Assembly (NCBI RefSeq): GCF_025369935.1
Contig: NZ_CP104467.1
Span: 4,967,001-5,031,000, forward strand
Direction of reading: 5' to 3'
Origin: Paenibacillus andongensis
GTDB lineage: Bacteria; Bacillota; Bacilli; Paenibacillales; NBRC-103111
Length of the DNA stretch: 64,000 nt
Positions 63,331 through 64,000 of this stretch are shown one piece after another. The stretch's first letter is position 1; each line of letters opens with the position of its first letter. The notes below the pieces were generated by a model. The model saw only the letters and a program-made list of their open reading frames with translations. It was not told the DNA's origin and did not search any database. The position numbers were made by a program, and so were the translations under genes.

Positions 63331-64000
63331 TTAGATCCAGCCGCGCCATTTTATCGCTTCGACCATTCGCTTTAAACCAACGATATAGGCCGCCAATCTC
63401 ATGTCGACTCGCTTCTGCAAGGACAACTGATAGACGTTGTTAAACGACTTTTTCAATATTTGTTGAAGCTTTTCACTCACTTCTTCTTCATTCCAATAAT
63501 ATCCCTGATTGTTTTGGACCCATTCAAAGTAAGAAACGATGACCCCGCCTGAGCTGGCAAGCACGTCTGGCACCATTAAAACGCCCTTATCCGTCAAAAT
63601 TTCAGTTGCTTTCAAGGTCGTCGGTCCGTTGGCCGCTTCCACCAAAATCTTTGCCTTAATGTCAGCCGCATTGTCTTCCGTGATCTGGTTTTCAATTGCA
63701 GCCGGCACTAAAATATCACAGTCTTGGATTAACAGCTCTTGGTTCGAAATCGCATTCGGAAACAAATTCGTCACCGTTCCGAAAGAATCCCGTCGATCTA
63801 ATAAATACTGCACGTCCAAGCCCTCAGGATCATAAAGAGCCCCTTGAGCATCCGAAATGCCTACCACTTTGGCCCCAGCCTCGTGAAGGAACTGAGCAAG
63901 AAAGCTGCCTGCATTGCCGAAGCCTTGGATAATGACACGCGCGCCCTCAATCGGAATCCCAGCGACATGAGCCGCTTCTCTCAACAACAGCACTACGCCC
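63331..64000 (-). CDS. NAD-dependent glutamate dehydrogenase, C-terminal part (RocG/GudB-like), cut by window edge
   Basis: The frame is open to base 64000, so the N-terminal half is outside. The visible part is the cofactor domain: GARVIIQGFGNAGSFLAQFLHEAGAKVVGISDAQGALYDPEGLD, CDILVPAAIENQITEDNA, and DVLASSGGVIVSYFEWVQNNQGYYW. It ends in KWRGWI, like RocG/GudB. It deaminates glutamate to 2-oxoglutarate and feeds the TCA cycle, with the next gene making pyruvate from malate. Confidence 0.93.
   Translation of the reverse strand, partial: GVVLLLREAAHVAGIPIEGARVIIQGFGNAGSFLAQFLHEAGAKVVGISDAQGALYDPEGLDVQYLLDRRDSFGTVTNLFPNAISNQELLIQDCDILVPAAIENQITEDNAADIKAKILVEAANGPTTLKATEILTDKGVLMVPDVLASSGGVIVSYFEWVQNNQGYYWNEEEVSEKLQQILKKSFNNVYQLSLQKRVDMRLAAYIVGLKRMVEAIKWRGWI

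Overview
The window is chromosomal DNA from a low-to-mid GC, endospore-forming member of the Bacillales. Paenibacillus or a close relative is the best guess. The support is a gerA-type germinant receptor operon, a Spo0E-type phosphatase, a Geobacillus-type cytochrome bd oxidase with a CydS peptide, a CcpN/PpsR/SR1P gluconeogenic cluster, YesM/YesN two-component regulation, and sugar ABC importers that lack their own ATPase. I saw no rRNA, tRNA, prophage, insertion sequence or CRISPR.

Layout. 0.1-3.1 kb: an MFS exporter and a class-C-like serine hydrolase, divergent from an Lrp/AsnC regulator. 3.1-7 kb: a soluble three-PAS hybrid histidine kinase whose 3' end overlaps a metallophosphoesterase gene, then a 65-aa unknown. 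7-12 kb: an L-cystine ABC transporter (tcyABC) and LysR regulator, divergent from a SufS-type cysteine desulfurase. 12-16 kb: a MocR regulator, a TetR regulator and Tet(L)-like exporter pair with two matching operators, and a DUF5519 protein. 16-19 kb: cydA-cydB-cydS and a Spo0E-like peptide. 19-20.3 kb: an ArsR-SRPBCC pair with a clear operator/promoter. 20.5-24.1 kb: NADPH sulfite reductase (cysJ-cysI).

24.6-30.1 kb holds a compact gluconeogenesis operon: gapB-type dehydrogenase, SR1P peptide, pyruvate phosphate dikinase, CcpN repressor, PpsR. A CcpN-like operator and a 34-bp perfect palindrome lie upstream. CcpN appears to start at an ATA codon. 30.2-32.6 kb: a thioredoxin-reductase-like flavoprotein behind a leader with an internal terminator, a membrane protein, and a tandem hairpin array.

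32.6-46.8 kb is a mannose-glycan utilisation locus: GH38 and GH125 alpha-mannosidases, a large clan GH-A beta-glycosidase, a sugar ABC importer and YesN/YesM. 47.6-54.7 kb is a MurNAc (peptidoglycan turnover) operon: RpiR-type MurR, serine hydrolase, binding protein, two permeases, BadF-type sugar kinase and MurQ etherase. Import is apparently by ABC transporter plus kinase rather than by PTS. 54.9-58.9 kb: germinant receptor genes A, C, a two-TM D subunit, and B. 59-64 kb: an acidic exported peptide, a repeat-filled non-coding stretch, SolA-like oxidase, HutD-like protein, malic enzyme, and the 3' part of glutamate dehydrogenase cut by the window edge.

The most notable observations are the self-contained CcpN cluster with its ATA start, the ABC/kinase MurNAc operon, the uncharacterised 1045-aa hydrolase among alpha-mannosidases, and three unrelated intergenic arrays of short hairpins or repeats spaced about 50-60 bp.
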